Source: Caldilineaceae bacterium (GTDB lineage: Bacteria > Chloroflexota > Anaerolineae > Caldilineales > Caldilineaceae). From it: 64,000 nt of DNA. Below the pieces are notes generated by a model. The model did no database searches. It was not told the DNA's origin and saw only the letters and a program-made list of their open reading frames with translations. Every line of letters begins with the position of its first letter. Positions within the stretch are counted from its first letter, which is position 1. Location of the stretch: assembly GCA_026645575.1 (NCBI GenBank), contig JAPKMW010000058.1, positions 6,352 to 70,351 of the forward strand. The letters are read 5' to 3'. The translations under genes and the position numbers were made by a program. Of this stretch, positions 16,778 through 25,465 are shown piece after piece.

Positions 16778-18388
16778 ATGCTTGACACCACTCATCTCCA
16801 TGAGCGTTTTGGCCTGAGCCGACGCCGCTTTTTACAACTGACCGGGCTTGTCGGCGTTGGCGCGGCGACTGGCGTTCTGAGCGCCTGTGCGCCGGTTGGC
16901 CCCAGCCCAGCCTCAGCGCCGGCCAGTGATGCGCCGGCTGCGCCCAGTGGCCCCACCGGCGAACTTGTGATTGTGCAAGGCGTCGATGCCGAATCGCTTG
17001 ATCCCCATGTCACCACCTCCGGCGCGTCCAAGGGGATGATGTGGGCCATGTATGACAAACTGCTCGAATGGTCGCCTGATATGCAGGTCATCCCGGCGCT
17101 GGCGACCGAGTGGAGTGTGGTTGATGATACAACGTGGGAGTTCAAGCTGCGCGAGGGCGTCACCTTCCACAACGGCGAGACCTTTGGCGCCGAGCATGTG
17201 CGTGATACGATCACCCGCTTCAAGAACCCGGATCTGAAGAATGTCTACGCCGCGCAACTCGCCCCCGTCACCGAAGTCGAGGTGGTGGATGCGTTGACCG
17301 TGCGCATGAAGACCGAAGCGCCCTTTGCTCTGCTGGCCGAAGTCTTAGCCAGCTATTGTGAAATCCTGCCGCGAGCGATTCTCGATGGCGAAACGGATCC
17401 GGCGCAGCAGGCCATCGGCACTGGCCCGTACAAATTTGTCGAGTGGACGCCAGGCGAGAGCATGGTGATGGAAGCGGTCGAGCAGCCCCACTTCACCGGT
17501 CAACCGTTGCTGCAAAAGCTGACCTGGCGCCCCGTGGCCGAAGGCGCGACGCGTGTTGTCGAGCTGAAGACCGGCGAAGCACACATTATCACCCCGGTCG
17601 ATCCCTTGCAAGTCGCTGAATTGGAGGCTGACGAAGGCACTGAAGTTCTCGCCTTCCGCCAACTCAGTTCGCAGATCATTGTGCTGAATTCGCAAAAGGT
17701 GGAAGCGTTGCAGGATGCTCGTGTGCGGCAGGCGCTCAACTATGCCACCGACGTGGACACCATCATCACCACCGTCATGAACAACGCCGCCTATCGCCTG
17801 GCCGGCCCCTTTGGCCCCGGCATCCCCGGCCATGACCCCGATCTGCAACCCTATGCCTATGACCCAGAAAAGGCCAAAGCGCTGCTGGCTGAAGCCGGTT
17901 ACGCCGATGGCTTTGATCTGACGCTGACCTCGCCCAACGGTCGCTATCTCAACGACAAGCTTGCCAGCGAAGCGATTGCCGGCATGTGGTCGGAGATCGG
18001 TGTGCGCACCACCGTGCAGGTGATGGATTGGAGTCCCTTTGTCGAAGGGGTGCTGGGTAAGACCCATGACGCCTTCTTCTTCCAACAAGTGGGCGTTTTG
18101 CTCGACGCCACAGTGAGCATCAATTTCCACTCTGGTAAAAAGGGCGCAGCCTGGCAGGGCTATGACAACGCCACGGCTAACCAACTGATTGACGACGCGC
18201 CCAAAACGCTGGACGCCGCCGCCCGTAATGACCTCTATAAGCAACTGGGCCAACTGATCTACGATGAATGCCCGTGGGTCTTCCTCTGGAATCAACAAGG
18301 TCTCTTTGGCGTGCGCCAAGAAGTCGAAGATTGGGCGCCCCATCAGGATGGCGTGATCCGGTTGGGGGGGATGCGGCTAGCAGCGTAA
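16778..18388 (+). CDS. Peptide-type ABC transporter substrate-binding lipoprotein (family 5, DppA-like)
   Basis: 536 residues. LSRRRFLQLTG is a twin-arginine signal and VLSAC a lipobox, followed by an Ala/Pro/Ser linker. The mature domain has the family-5 features ESLDPHVTTSG, ALATEWSVVDDTTWEFKLR, GVTFHNGETF and GTGPYKF. It should capture a peptide or another large solute outside the cell and deliver it to the DppB/DppC permease encoded downstream (19325 and 20414). The amidohydrolase and DUF885 genes that follow support a peptide ligand. The operon is interrupted by xisH-xisI directly after this gene. Confidence 0.9.
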   Translation: MLDTTHLHERFGLSRRRFLQLTGLVGVGAATGVLSACAPVGPSPASAPASDAPAAPSGPTGELVIVQGVDAESLDPHVTTSGASKGMMWAMYDKLLEWSPDMQVIPALATEWSVVDDTTWEFKLREGVTFHNGETFGAEHVRDTITRFKNPDLKNVYAAQLAPVTEVEVVDALTVRMKTEAPFALLAEVLASYCEILPRAILDGETDPAQQAIGTGPYKFVEWTPGESMVMEAVEQPHFTGQPLLQKLTWRPVAEGATRVVELKTGEAHIITPVDPLQVAELEADEGTEVLAFRQLSSQIIVLNSQKVEALQDARVRQALNYATDVDTIITTVMNNAAYRLAGPFGPGIPGHDPDLQPYAYDPEKAKALLAEAGYADGFDLTLTSPNGRYLNDKLASEAIAGMWSEIGVRTTVQVMDWSPFVEGVLGKTHDAFFFQQVGVLLDATVSINFHSGKKGAAWQGYDNATANQLIDDAPKTLDAAARNDLYKQLGQLIYDECPWVFLWNQQGLFGVRQEVEDWAPHQDGVIRLGGMRLAA

Positions 18389-18451
18389 CGATAGCGATTA
18401 GGAGATTGAGAGATTAGGAACCGTGATTCAATCTCTTAATCTCTTTATCTC

Positions 18452-18464
18452 AAGAATAGCCAAT
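18452..18464 (+). repeat. Left copy of a 13-bp direct repeat flanking xisHI
   Basis: AAGAATAGCCAAT occurs here, 20 bases before the xisH start, and again at 19308-19320, 5 bases before the dppB-like start. The two copies bracket the xisH-xisI pair exactly. A palindromic AATCTC/GAGATT-rich stretch (about 18396-18450) precedes this copy. Confidence 0.7.
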
Positions 18465-18483
18465 TTGTGATAAAATAACCGAT

Positions 18484-18903
18484 ATGGCACGTAAAGACAT
18501 CTACTATAAGACTGTTGTAAAGGCGCTAGATAGAGATAACTGGAAAGTTACAGATGATCCGTTTCAGGTCCAAGTCGGCAAAAAGCGTTTGGCAATGGAT
18601 TTAGGCGCCGAAAGATTGATTAGTGCTGAAAAGGGAACGCGTAAGATTGTTGTTGAAATCAAGAGCTTCGTGAGTCGTTCTGATGTCAAAGATTTGCAGC
18701 AGGCTTTAGGACAATACATGATGTATCATCAAGTATTAGTCGAGCAAAATATTCAGCGTGAACTATATCTTGCCATACCACGACGGGCTTACGAAACAAT
18801 CTTTCAGGATGAATTGGGGCAAATCCTATTGCGAAATGCGTTATTGCGCTTGTTTGTCTTTGATGAGATCGCGGAGGTGATTGTCAAATGGGTACCCGAT
18901 TAA
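18484..18903 (+). CDS. xisH: XisH family protein
   Basis: 139 residues, full length for XisH (fdxN element excision controlling factor). The start MARKDIYYKTVVKALDRDNW, the core Asp39 (AMDLGAE) and Glu58-Ile-Lys60 (VVEIKSF) form a PD-(D/E)xK nuclease-like arrangement, and YLAIPRRAYETIF is typical of the family. In Anabaena XisH and XisI are needed with the recombinase XisF for developmental excision of the fdxN element. Here no recombinase gene is present. It overlaps xisI by 16 bases, so both are translated together. It is visibly more AT-rich than the surrounding transporter genes, which fits lateral acquisition. Confidence 0.9.
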   Translation: MARKDIYYKTVVKALDRDNWKVTDDPFQVQVGKKRLAMDLGAERLISAEKGTRKIVVEIKSFVSRSDVKDLQQALGQYMMYHQVLVEQNIQRELYLAIPRRAYETIFQDELGQILLRNALLRLFVFDEIAEVIVKWVPD

Positions 18904-19223
18904 ATTATCCAGAGATAGTCAAAAACATTTTACAGGAATACGCCGACTTTTTTTCCAAAGATAGCGCCTATCCGTTGCGGACGGTCTTCGATGATGAGCA
19001 TCAGAGCTATTTGCTGCTTGATGTGAATTGGCACGGTCACAAATACATTCACCATACACCGATTCATGTTGACATCATTAACAACAAAATCTGGATTCAG
19101 TATGATGACACCGAAGAAGGGATTGCCACCGATTTGCTGGCCGCTGGCGTTCCCGCCCAGGATATTGTGTTGGGTTTTCGCCCTGCCGAAGTGCGCCCAT
19201 ACACAGAATTTGCCGTTGCATAA
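18888..19223 (+). CDS. xisI: XisI family protein
   Basis: 111 residues, the usual XisI size. Family features are YPEIVKNILQEYA, the central RTVFDDEHQSYLLLDVNWHG and the DIINNKIWIQYDDTEEGIA plus GVPAQDIVLGFRP C-terminal half. XisI accompanies XisH in nearly all genomes where I have seen the pair. It may be the partner or antidote of the nuclease-like XisH, but that is inference. An inverted repeat (19242-19283) follows directly and probably terminates the pair. Confidence 0.9.
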   Translation: MGTRLNYPEIVKNILQEYADFFSKDSAYPLRTVFDDEHQSYLLLDVNWHGHKYIHHTPIHVDIINNKIWIQYDDTEEGIATDLLAAGVPAQDIVLGFRPAEVRPYTEFAVA

Positions 19224-19241
19224 CAGCACTAACCTAATGGC

Positions 19242-19283
19242 AATTCGGTGATTGAGGCTGACACTACACGCAATCACCGAATT
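19242..19283. terminator. 13-bp inverted repeat after xisI
   Basis: AATTCGGTGATTG (19242-19254) pairs perfectly with 19271-19283. It lies 19 bases after the xisI stop and just before the right direct repeat. There is no T-run, so intrinsic termination is not certain. Confidence 0.45.
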
Positions 19284-19307
19284 ACTCAATCACCCCCACC
19301 TCACCAG

Positions 19308-19320
19308 AAGAATAGCCAAT
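19308..19320 (+). repeat. Right copy of the 13-bp direct repeat flanking xisHI
   Basis: AAGAATAGCCAAT, identical to 18452-18464. Recombination between the copies would delete 856 bp carrying both xis genes and bring the dppB-like ATG to about 81 bases after the binding-protein stop. Confidence 0.7.
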
Positions 19321-19324
19321 ATCC

Positions 19325-20248
19325 ATGATCTACTACCTCGTCCGCCGCGCCCAGCACCTACTCTGGGTCTTGTTGGCGGTTAGTTTGTTGGTTTTTCTGC
19401 TCATCTATCTTTCCGGTGACCCGGCGACGCTGCTGGCGCCGCTGGATGCCAGCCCGGAAGATGTGGCGCGCATAAAGCAATTGTATGGCCTGGATCAACC
19501 GATCTGGCGCCAATATCTCAATTTCCTACGCGACGCGGCGCAAGGTGACTTGGGCGATTCGTTGCGCTACAAAGAACCGGCCTTTGGTTTGGTCTTGGAA
19601 AAGCTACCGGCGACAATTCAACTGGCGCTCTTTGCCCTCTCCCTGACCATCGTGATCGGTATTCCATTGGGGGTCTGGGCCGGCGCACGCGCGAACAGTG
19701 TGGCCGATTGGGTGATCTCGCTGCTTACCTTTGTCGGCATTAGCATTCCAGCTTTTTGGCTGGGCATCCTCCTGATCCTCACCTTTGCCGACCGGCTGCG
19801 TTGGCTGCCCTCCTCCGGCGACGGCAGTTGGCGCCATCTGCTCATGCCGGGCTTTACCCTAGCGATTGCCAGCATCGGCCTGGTCTCGCGGCTGGTACGG
19901 GCGACCTTGATCGAAGTGTTGGCGCAGGATTATATCCGCACGGCGCGCGCCAAAGGGCTGGCCGCAACGTCGGTTCTCTATCGCCACGCCCTGCGCAACA
20001 CCATGATTCCCACGGTGACAGTTTTGGGCTTGCAACTGGGCGGGCTGTTGGGCGGCTCGGTGGTGGTCGAATCAGTCTTTGCCTGGCCGGGGGTCGGCTG
20101 GCTCATGTTGCAAGGAATTCAGAATCGTGACCTGCCGCTGGTGCGCGCTGTGGTGCTGGTGGTGGGAATCGGCTTTGTCTTGATCAACCTGGTGGTCGAT
20201 CTGCTTTACAGTTATCTTGACCCGCGGATTCGGCAAAATGAACCATAA
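19325..20248 (+). CDS. Peptide-type ABC transporter permease, DppB-like
   Basis: 307 residues. Starts with the typical MIYYLVRRAQHLLWVLL and has six predicted membrane segments. The ATPase-contact (EAA-like) loop is YIRTARAKGLAATSVLYRHALRN, and the C-terminus VDLLYSYLDPRIR is diagnostic for the DppB/OppB family. It forms the translocation channel with the DppC-like protein encoded next. No Dpp ATPase genes (DppD, DppF) lie in the window, so ATPases must be supplied from elsewhere. Only a weak Shine-Dalgarno is visible; the direct repeat sits where it would be expected. Confidence 0.9.
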   Translation: MIYYLVRRAQHLLWVLLAVSLLVFLLIYLSGDPATLLAPLDASPEDVARIKQLYGLDQPIWRQYLNFLRDAAQGDLGDSLRYKEPAFGLVLEKLPATIQLALFALSLTIVIGIPLGVWAGARANSVADWVISLLTFVGISIPAFWLGILLILTFADRLRWLPSSGDGSWRHLLMPGFTLAIASIGLVSRLVRATLIEVLAQDYIRTARAKGLAATSVLYRHALRNTMIPTVTVLGLQLGGLLGGSVVVESVFAWPGVGWLMLQGIQNRDLPLVRAVVLVVGIGFVLINLVVDLLYSYLDPRIRQNEP

Positions 20249-20254
20249 GCAGGG

Positions 20255-20389
20255 GCGCGCTGTCAGCGGATTTGGGGAACGGATTACGCGGATTTTCCGT
20301 GAAATAATCCGTTCTACTGGTCAACCTGAAGAACGGATTATGGGCGTGGCATTCGTTCAATCCGATCTCGTAATCCGCTGACAGCGCGC
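20255..20389. terminator. Large nested inverted repeat with T-run between the two permease genes
   Basis: Outer arms 20255-20272 and 20372-20389 pair perfectly over 18 bp, starting 6 bases after the DppB-like stop. An inner hairpin has 12-bp arms ATAATCCGTTCT/AGAACGGATTAT (20304-20341 region). The right outer arm is followed by TGCCCTTTTTT (20390-20400). It has the form of a terminator, although the next gene should belong to the same transporter. Confidence 0.55.
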
Positions 20390-20413
20390 TGCCCTTTTTT
20401 GAGTACACACTTC

Positions 20414-21217
20414 ATGAAGCTACAACTTTGGCTCGGCGCGACGATTGTGATCTTGATCATTGGCGTCGCCCTCTTTGCTCATCAACTCAGCCCCCATGAC
20501 TACACCCAACAGGAATTGCGTAAAGCCATGTTGCCGCCAGCCTGGCAGGAAGGGGGCGAGTGGCTCTACCCACTTGGCACCGACCGGCTGGGGCGCGATC
20601 TGCTCTCACGGCTGATGGTGGGCGCACAGGTTTCGACAGCGGTGGGCATCTTTTCGGTCTTGCTGGGTGGCGCGATTGGCACGCTGGCTGGGCTGCTGGC
20701 CGGTTACTATGGCGGCTGGGTGGATCGGGTAATCAGCCGGCTGATCGACATTCAACTCTCCTTCCCACCGGTTTTCATTGCCATTGCCGTGATCGCCGCC
20801 ATCGGGCAAAACCTGACCAACTTGATTCTGGTGCTGGCGCTGGTGACTTGGGTGCAATATGCGCGTGTCTGCCGCGGATCGACGCTGGCGTTGCGCAACC
20901 GGGAATTTATCCTGGCGGCGCAAACCGTGGGTGCGCCTAACCAGCGTATTCTCACCCGTCATCTGCTGCCTTCTGTGTTGCCGCCGCTGGCTGTCATTGC
21001 CACGGTTAACATGTCGAGCATGATCCTGGCCGAAGCAGCCCTTAGCTTTCTGGGGTTGGGCGTCCAACCGCCAACACCAGCCTGGGGTAGCATGGTCAGC
21101 GAAGCCCGCGCCATCCTCAGCGTCGCGCCCTGGAATGCCATTTTTCCCGGCCTGGCCATTGCGCTCTTTGTGATCGGCGCGAATTTGTTGGGGGATGGGT
21201 TGCGGCAGCGGAAATAA
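20414..21217 (+). CDS. Peptide-type ABC transporter permease, DppC-like
   Basis: 267 residues from the ATG at 20414; a TTG 15 bases earlier in frame is possible but has no better ribosome-binding site. The N-terminal membrane segment is followed by LSPHDYTQQE and the family motif HPLGTD-like YPLGTDRLGRDLLSRLMVG. The ATPase-contact loop is EFILAAQTVGAPNQRILTRHLLP and the end is AEAALSFLGLGVQPPTPAWG then GDGLRQ. This is the second channel subunit of the importer. A strong hairpin with a T-run lies just upstream, so expression may be lower than that of the DppB-like partner. Confidence 0.9.
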   Translation: MKLQLWLGATIVILIIGVALFAHQLSPHDYTQQELRKAMLPPAWQEGGEWLYPLGTDRLGRDLLSRLMVGAQVSTAVGIFSVLLGGAIGTLAGLLAGYYGGWVDRVISRLIDIQLSFPPVFIAIAVIAAIGQNLTNLILVLALVTWVQYARVCRGSTLALRNREFILAAQTVGAPNQRILTRHLLPSVLPPLAVIATVNMSSMILAEAALSFLGLGVQPPTPAWGSMVSEARAILSVAPWNAIFPGLAIALFVIGANLLGDGLRQRK

Positions 21218-21575
21218 GGAAGATTGAGAGATACAGAGATTGGGTGATTCAGTGCCGGTGAATGAATTCACCGTCTGGCACGAAAAGCTGCGTTAAAACG
21301 CACTGAGATCCCGGTCGTTACGGCACCCTGTAACCTGGCTTTAGCTGGTTTGTTATAGCAGGCACGCGTTTATGGAGGTTAGGTAAATAAATCGGTAGTC
21401 GTAGGGGCACGCGGTTGGCGGGTGGATCGACCGGTTTTACCAGAGAGAATCTTCCCGCCAACCTCATGCCCGTACCGTTACCGAAATCAATTCCTAATTT
21501 TCATCAACCCGTGGGATTGGCTACAATTGACACGACCAAACGACTACGCGACCAAATGACGAAGGACTAGACAAA
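21218..21575. other. Intergenic region with hairpins before the amidohydrolase gene
   Basis: No gene seen. It contains GGTGAAT-GA-ATTCACC (about 21253-21268) inside a GTGCC/GGCAC pair, and an 18-bp inverted repeat (21405-21422 with 21454-21471, 2 mismatches). The start codon at 21576 is preceded by GACGAAGGACTAG, an acceptable Shine-Dalgarno. No strong promoter is obvious. Confidence 0.4.
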
Positions 21576-22856
21576 ATGCGAACATTTCTGACCAATGGAC
21601 GACTGGTGGACGGGACGGGATCGGCAGCCGTCGAGCGCGCCACGGTGGTGATCGATGGGGCGCGGCTGGCCTGGTGTGGCGAGGCACAGGCGGTGGATGC
21701 GCCGCAACCGGACAACACCGACCGCGTTGTTGATCTGGCGGGGAAGACGGTGCTGCCGGGGCTGTTTAATGTCCATGTGCATCTGGCCCTACGCTTGCCC
21801 TTTCCCGAACGGCGCATGGATCCCTTTGATAAAGGCTACCGGGTGATGTTGGTTTATCGGCGCGCATTGGAGGCGATCTACAGCGGCACCACCAGCATTC
21901 GCGCCGTGGGCGAGGCGCACAATGCCGACATTGATGTGCGCAATGCTATCCGCAAGGGGATGTTGGCCGGGCCGCGGCTCTTCTCGGCGGGACAGGCTTT
22001 AATCGCCACGGGCGGACACGGGCATAACTCGGTGGGCTGTCTGGAAGCGGATGGGGTGGAAGGCTTTCGACGAGCCGCACGAGAACAGTTGCGCGCTGGC
22101 GCTGATCTGGTGAAGATTTGCCTGACCGGCGGCATTGGCACCCCCGGTGAAAAACCGGCAGACAAGCAGATGGCCGATGATGAAGTAGCGGCGGTCGTTG
22201 AGGTGGCGCATACGGCGCATAAGCTGGTCGCCTCGCACACTGGCGGCGTCAACCCGGTCAAAGATTGTGTGCGCTTGGGGGTGGACTGCATCGAACATGG
22301 CTATGCTTTTGATGACGAAGCCGCCGAGATGATGGCCAAGGCCGGCACTTATTTGGTGCCAACGCTCTGTGTCACCCAGGAGTTGGATTACATGCGGCGT
22401 CATGGTGTGCAAGAGTGGATGTTAAGCAAAGCCAAAGCCGCCGCCGTTGAACACCTGGCCTCAATCCGCCGCGCCGTCGCCGCTGGTGTCACGTTGGCAA
22501 CCGGCACTGATCTACTGCCCAGTGATCCGGTCGATGGCACCGTCGCCACCATTCGTGAGGCGGAGTTATTGGTGGAAGCCGGGTTGTCACCGCTGGCGGC
22601 GTTAAAAGCGGCGACCCACAACGGCGCCAAAATTTGTGGCGTTCTGGCCGAAACCGGCACCCTGACCGCCGGCAAACAAGCCGACTTGATCGTGGTGACG
22701 GGCAAACCGGATCAACAGATTCGCGACCTGCGCAACATTCAGTTGGTGATGCGAGGCGGCGCTGTCTTTCGCAATGAACTGCCCGATCTAGCCGAACCAG
22801 GGCTGGTCATGCCGGGCATTGCGCTGGCTGATGGCACCTTTGCGAAGGTTTATTGA
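21576..22856 (+). CDS. Metal-dependent amidohydrolase, prolidase/imidazolonepropionase-like
   Basis: 426 residues. Composite beta domain plus TIM barrel. Metal and catalytic residues are His67-x-His69 (NVHVHL), Lys180 (ADLVKICLTGG, the bridging, probably carboxylated lysine), His221 (ASHTGG), His241 (IEHGY) and Asp312 (ATGTDLLP). The C-terminal part G-x-L-TAGKQADLIVV is standard. This arrangement matches the binuclear Xaa-Pro/Xaa-Arg dipeptidase-like amidohydrolases. Placed after a peptide importer and before a DUF885 peptidase, it probably hydrolyses imported dipeptides or cyclic amides in the cytoplasm. The substrate is an inference. Confidence 0.85.
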   Translation: MRTFLTNGRLVDGTGSAAVERATVVIDGARLAWCGEAQAVDAPQPDNTDRVVDLAGKTVLPGLFNVHVHLALRLPFPERRMDPFDKGYRVMLVYRRALEAIYSGTTSIRAVGEAHNADIDVRNAIRKGMLAGPRLFSAGQALIATGGHGHNSVGCLEADGVEGFRRAAREQLRAGADLVKICLTGGIGTPGEKPADKQMADDEVAAVVEVAHTAHKLVASHTGGVNPVKDCVRLGVDCIEHGYAFDDEAAEMMAKAGTYLVPTLCVTQELDYMRRHGVQEWMLSKAKAAAVEHLASIRRAVAAGVTLATGTDLLPSDPVDGTVATIREAELLVEAGLSPLAALKAATHNGAKICGVLAETGTLTAGKQADLIVVTGKPDQQIRDLRNIQLVMRGGAVFRNELPDLAEPGLVMPGIALADGTFAKVY

Positions 22857-22858
22857 TT

Positions 22859-22960
22859 CGTGTTACGTGTTGCGTGTTATGTGAACTCTACTTCGTTAAC
22901 GCTACAACTGTGTTTGCTTTCACTGTGTATGTTTTCACGAAGCACGCAACACGCAGCACG
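22859..22960. repeat. Palindrome family C, copy 1
   Basis: CGTGTTACGTGTTGCGTG (22859-22876) and CACGCAACACGCAGCACG (22943-22960) pair with 2 mismatches. The same words form an inverted repeat at 38611-38734. It fills the gap between the amidohydrolase stop and the Shine-Dalgarno of the DUF885 gene. Confidence 0.6.
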
Positions 22961-22978
22961 TTCAACCAAGGAGTGGTT

Positions 22979-24616
22979 ATGGCAACGCTTTCCTCTTTGA
23001 TCAACGAGTATCTGAACTTTGTCTTTCAGCTTGATCCGATTGCGGCGACGCGCCTGGGCGTTCATCGCTATGATCACTTGCTGGGGGAGCTTTCGCCCCA
23101 TGCCTTTGCCGAAGAAGCGGCCAAACGGCGCTCTTTTCTGCGTTGTTTGCAAAATCTGGATCGCAGCAATCTGACGCCTGAGGAACAGATGGATTTCCAG
23201 GTGATGTTGATTGATCTGGAAACTGCCCTCCGCCGCCTGGCCGATCAGCCGATTTGGACTTGTGCGCCCTATTGGTATGCTGAGCAACTGGGCAGCGCCT
23301 TTTCCGAGTTGATGGGCCAGGATTTTGCGCCAGTGGAAGAGCGGGGTCGGCATCTGCTGGCGCGACTCCAGGCGACGCCGGCCTACCTGCAATCTGCCCG
23401 GCAGAATCTAACCGCAGCCACGCCACCACTTCATGCCACCATGGGGATCAATGCAACCAAAGGGTTACAACAATTTTTAACCACCGCCGTTCCTGGTTTC
23501 GCCATCGTGTTGCCCGTCACGCTCCAAAGTGATCTGGCTCACGCCGTGGACATTGTGCAAAGCGCGCTGACGGACTATATCAACTTTTTGCAGGAACTGG
23601 CAACGCGTGCGCAAGGCCAGTTTGCGTGCGGCGCCGAGCATTTTGATTTTCTCCTACAGCGCTTTCACCTGTTGGACTTTGACCATCAATCGCTCTATGA
23701 ATTTGGCCTGGCCCAAATGGCTGCCGACAAAGCTGCGCTGGCACGTTATGCGAATGCGTTGGATATCAATATTTCTTGGATGGAGCAGATTGAACGCGTA
23801 AAAAATCATCATCCCCAAGGCGCTGACTTTCGGGCGGTCTATCACCAGGAGATGGTGCGGGCGCGCGCCCACTGTGTCACCCAGGATCTGATCACCTTGC
23901 CGGACGGCGAAGTGTGCGATGTGGCCTGGCTGCCCGACTATCTGCGTGCCAGCGCACCGTTGGGGTTGATGCAGACGACGCCCCCCTTTGCCGACGGTTT
24001 GCGCAGCGAATTGCGCTTGACGGCGTTGGACCAGGAAGCGCCGGTTGATCGGCAGCGGCAACATGAGCGCGACAACTGTTATGCCTTTGCCCGCTCCATC
24101 ACCTTGCACGAAATTTACCCCGGCCACCATACCCAAATGGCGCATCATAAATTGGCGACGGTCAACTCGCCGATTCGACGCTACTTTAGCAGCCCCCTCT
24201 TTGTCGAAGGCTGGGGGCTGTACACCGAAGATTTGATGGCCGAGACCGGTTTTATGGCCGAGCCGGCCGTGCAGCTTTTCAAGTTACGCAACGCCTTGTG
24301 GCGGTCGGCGCGGGTGGTGGTCGATTGTGGGCTGCATACCCGTGGCATGAGCTTTGACGAAGCGGTCGAACTGCTCTGTCAGGAAGTCCACTTGGATCGG
24401 CGCATGGCTGAGGGGGAAGTGCGCCGCTACACCACTCACGACAACCCGACCTACCCTTCGGCCTATTTGCTAGGCAAGACGGCAATTCATGAATTGCGTG
24501 AGCGGTGGCGGCAACAGCAGGGCGCACAGGCGACACTGAAAACCTTTCATGATACGCTGCTCAGTTATGGTTCGCCGCCGGTCAAGTTGATTGCCGAACG
24601 AATGTTGAGGCACTGA
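22979..24616 (+). CDS. DUF885 family peptidase-like protein
   Basis: 545 residues from the ATG at 22979, which has AAGGAG at ideal spacing; the longer frame from 22853 runs through a palindrome and is not used. The family hallmark HEIYPGHHTQ is at residues 377-386 (a zinc-binding HExxxxxHH arrangement), and FVEGWGLYTEDLM supplies the downstream Glu410. DUF885 proteins are all-helical M32/M3-like metallopeptidases, often with a signal peptide. This one has none, so it should be cytoplasmic. It follows the peptide importer and amidohydrolase, consistent with degradation of imported peptides. Confidence 0.85.
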   Translation: MATLSSLINEYLNFVFQLDPIAATRLGVHRYDHLLGELSPHAFAEEAAKRRSFLRCLQNLDRSNLTPEEQMDFQVMLIDLETALRRLADQPIWTCAPYWYAEQLGSAFSELMGQDFAPVEERGRHLLARLQATPAYLQSARQNLTAATPPLHATMGINATKGLQQFLTTAVPGFAIVLPVTLQSDLAHAVDIVQSALTDYINFLQELATRAQGQFACGAEHFDFLLQRFHLLDFDHQSLYEFGLAQMAADKAALARYANALDINISWMEQIERVKNHHPQGADFRAVYHQEMVRARAHCVTQDLITLPDGEVCDVAWLPDYLRASAPLGLMQTTPPFADGLRSELRLTALDQEAPVDRQRQHERDNCYAFARSITLHEIYPGHHTQMAHHKLATVNSPIRRYFSSPLFVEGWGLYTEDLMAETGFMAEPAVQLFKLRNALWRSARVVVDCGLHTRGMSFDEAVELLCQEVHLDRRMAEGEVRRYTTHDNPTYPSAYLLGKTAIHELRERWRQQQGAQATLKTFHDTLLSYGSPPVKLIAERMLRH

Positions 24617-24622
24617 ATGCGT

Positions 24623-25465
24623 TTACACGTGCGTGTGCATCAGTCGCCGTTCCGCCTGCTTTTGCAATGCCGTGATCGCCAGCACTACCCCAAAGAGGGA
24701 CGCCTGTAACATCACAATGGTGGCGCCGCTGGCGATATCAATGTAATAGCTGATGATCATGCCAAAGAAGCCGCTGACCATGCCCAAACCAGTAGAAAGC
24801 AGAATCATGCGGTTGAAGCTATCGGTGAGCAGGCGGGCGGTAATGGCCGGAATGACCAATGCCGCCGCGATCAAGGTGACGCCGAGGATTTGCATGGAGG
24901 CAATCAGCGCTGCGGCCAAGACCAGGGCAAAGAGGGTGTCGATCCACTCTGTTTGCACACCATAGACACGCGCCACTTCAGCATCAAAGGTGGTGAAAAG
25001 CAATTGTTTATAAAGGAAAAAAATAAAAAGAGCAACAATGAGCGTAACAATGGCGACCACCGCCACATCCTGTTGGGTCACCCCCAAGATATTGCCAAAG
25101 AGGGCGGCGTCAAAAGAACGGGTAAAACTTCGATAACGACTGATCAGCGCCACGCCGACGGCAAAGCTGGCTGTTGTGATCACCCCAATGGCAGCATCGG
25201 CGTTGATTTTGGTGCGGCGCACGGTCTGGTTGATCAAGAGCGCGGCAACAAAGCCCCACAGGCCGGCCCCCAAATAAAAATTCCACTGCATGACATAAGA
25301 GACCACCGCGCCGCCAAAGATAGCATGGGAAAGACCATGGCCGATATAGCTCATACCACGTAGCACGATGTAGACGCCGATCATACCGCACAAACCGCCC
25401 ACCAGCACCGCTACTAGCGTGCCGTTGCGAAAAAACTCAAATTGAAAGGGTTCAAACCAGATCAC
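24623..25465 (-). CDS. Zinc/manganese ABC transporter permease (ZnuB/MntB-like)
   Basis: 280 residues with eight or nine hydrophobic segments. GVYIVLRGMSYIGHGLSHAIFGG and the late LGVTLIAAALVIPAITARLLT are the conserved signatures of the family-3 metal permeases. It overlaps the ATPase gene upstream by 14 bases, so translation is coupled. With the ATPase and the binding protein at 26492-27538 it forms a complete three-gene importer. Zinc and manganese systems cannot be separated from sequence alone. Confidence 0.9.
   Translation of the reverse strand: MIWFEPFQFEFFRNGTLVAVLVGGLCGMIGVYIVLRGMSYIGHGLSHAIFGGAVVSYVMQWNFYLGAGLWGFVAALLINQTVRRTKINADAAIGVITTASFAVGVALISRYRSFTRSFDAALFGNILGVTQQDVAVVAIVTLIVALFIFFLYKQLLFTTFDAEVARVYGVQTEWIDTLFALVLAAALIASMQILGVTLIAAALVIPAITARLLTDSFNRMILLSTGLGMVSGFFGMIISYYIDIASGATIVMLQASLFGVVLAITALQKQAERRLMHTHV

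Noticed and set aside
18452..19320. Complete fdxN-type element
   Set aside because: No site-specific recombinase (XisF type) and only 856 bp between repeats; what is present is the xisH-xisI pair with flanking direct repeats.
16778..24616. A complete Dpp operon with ATPases
   Set aside because: No Walker A/B-containing gene exists in this interval; the ATPases must be encoded elsewhere.
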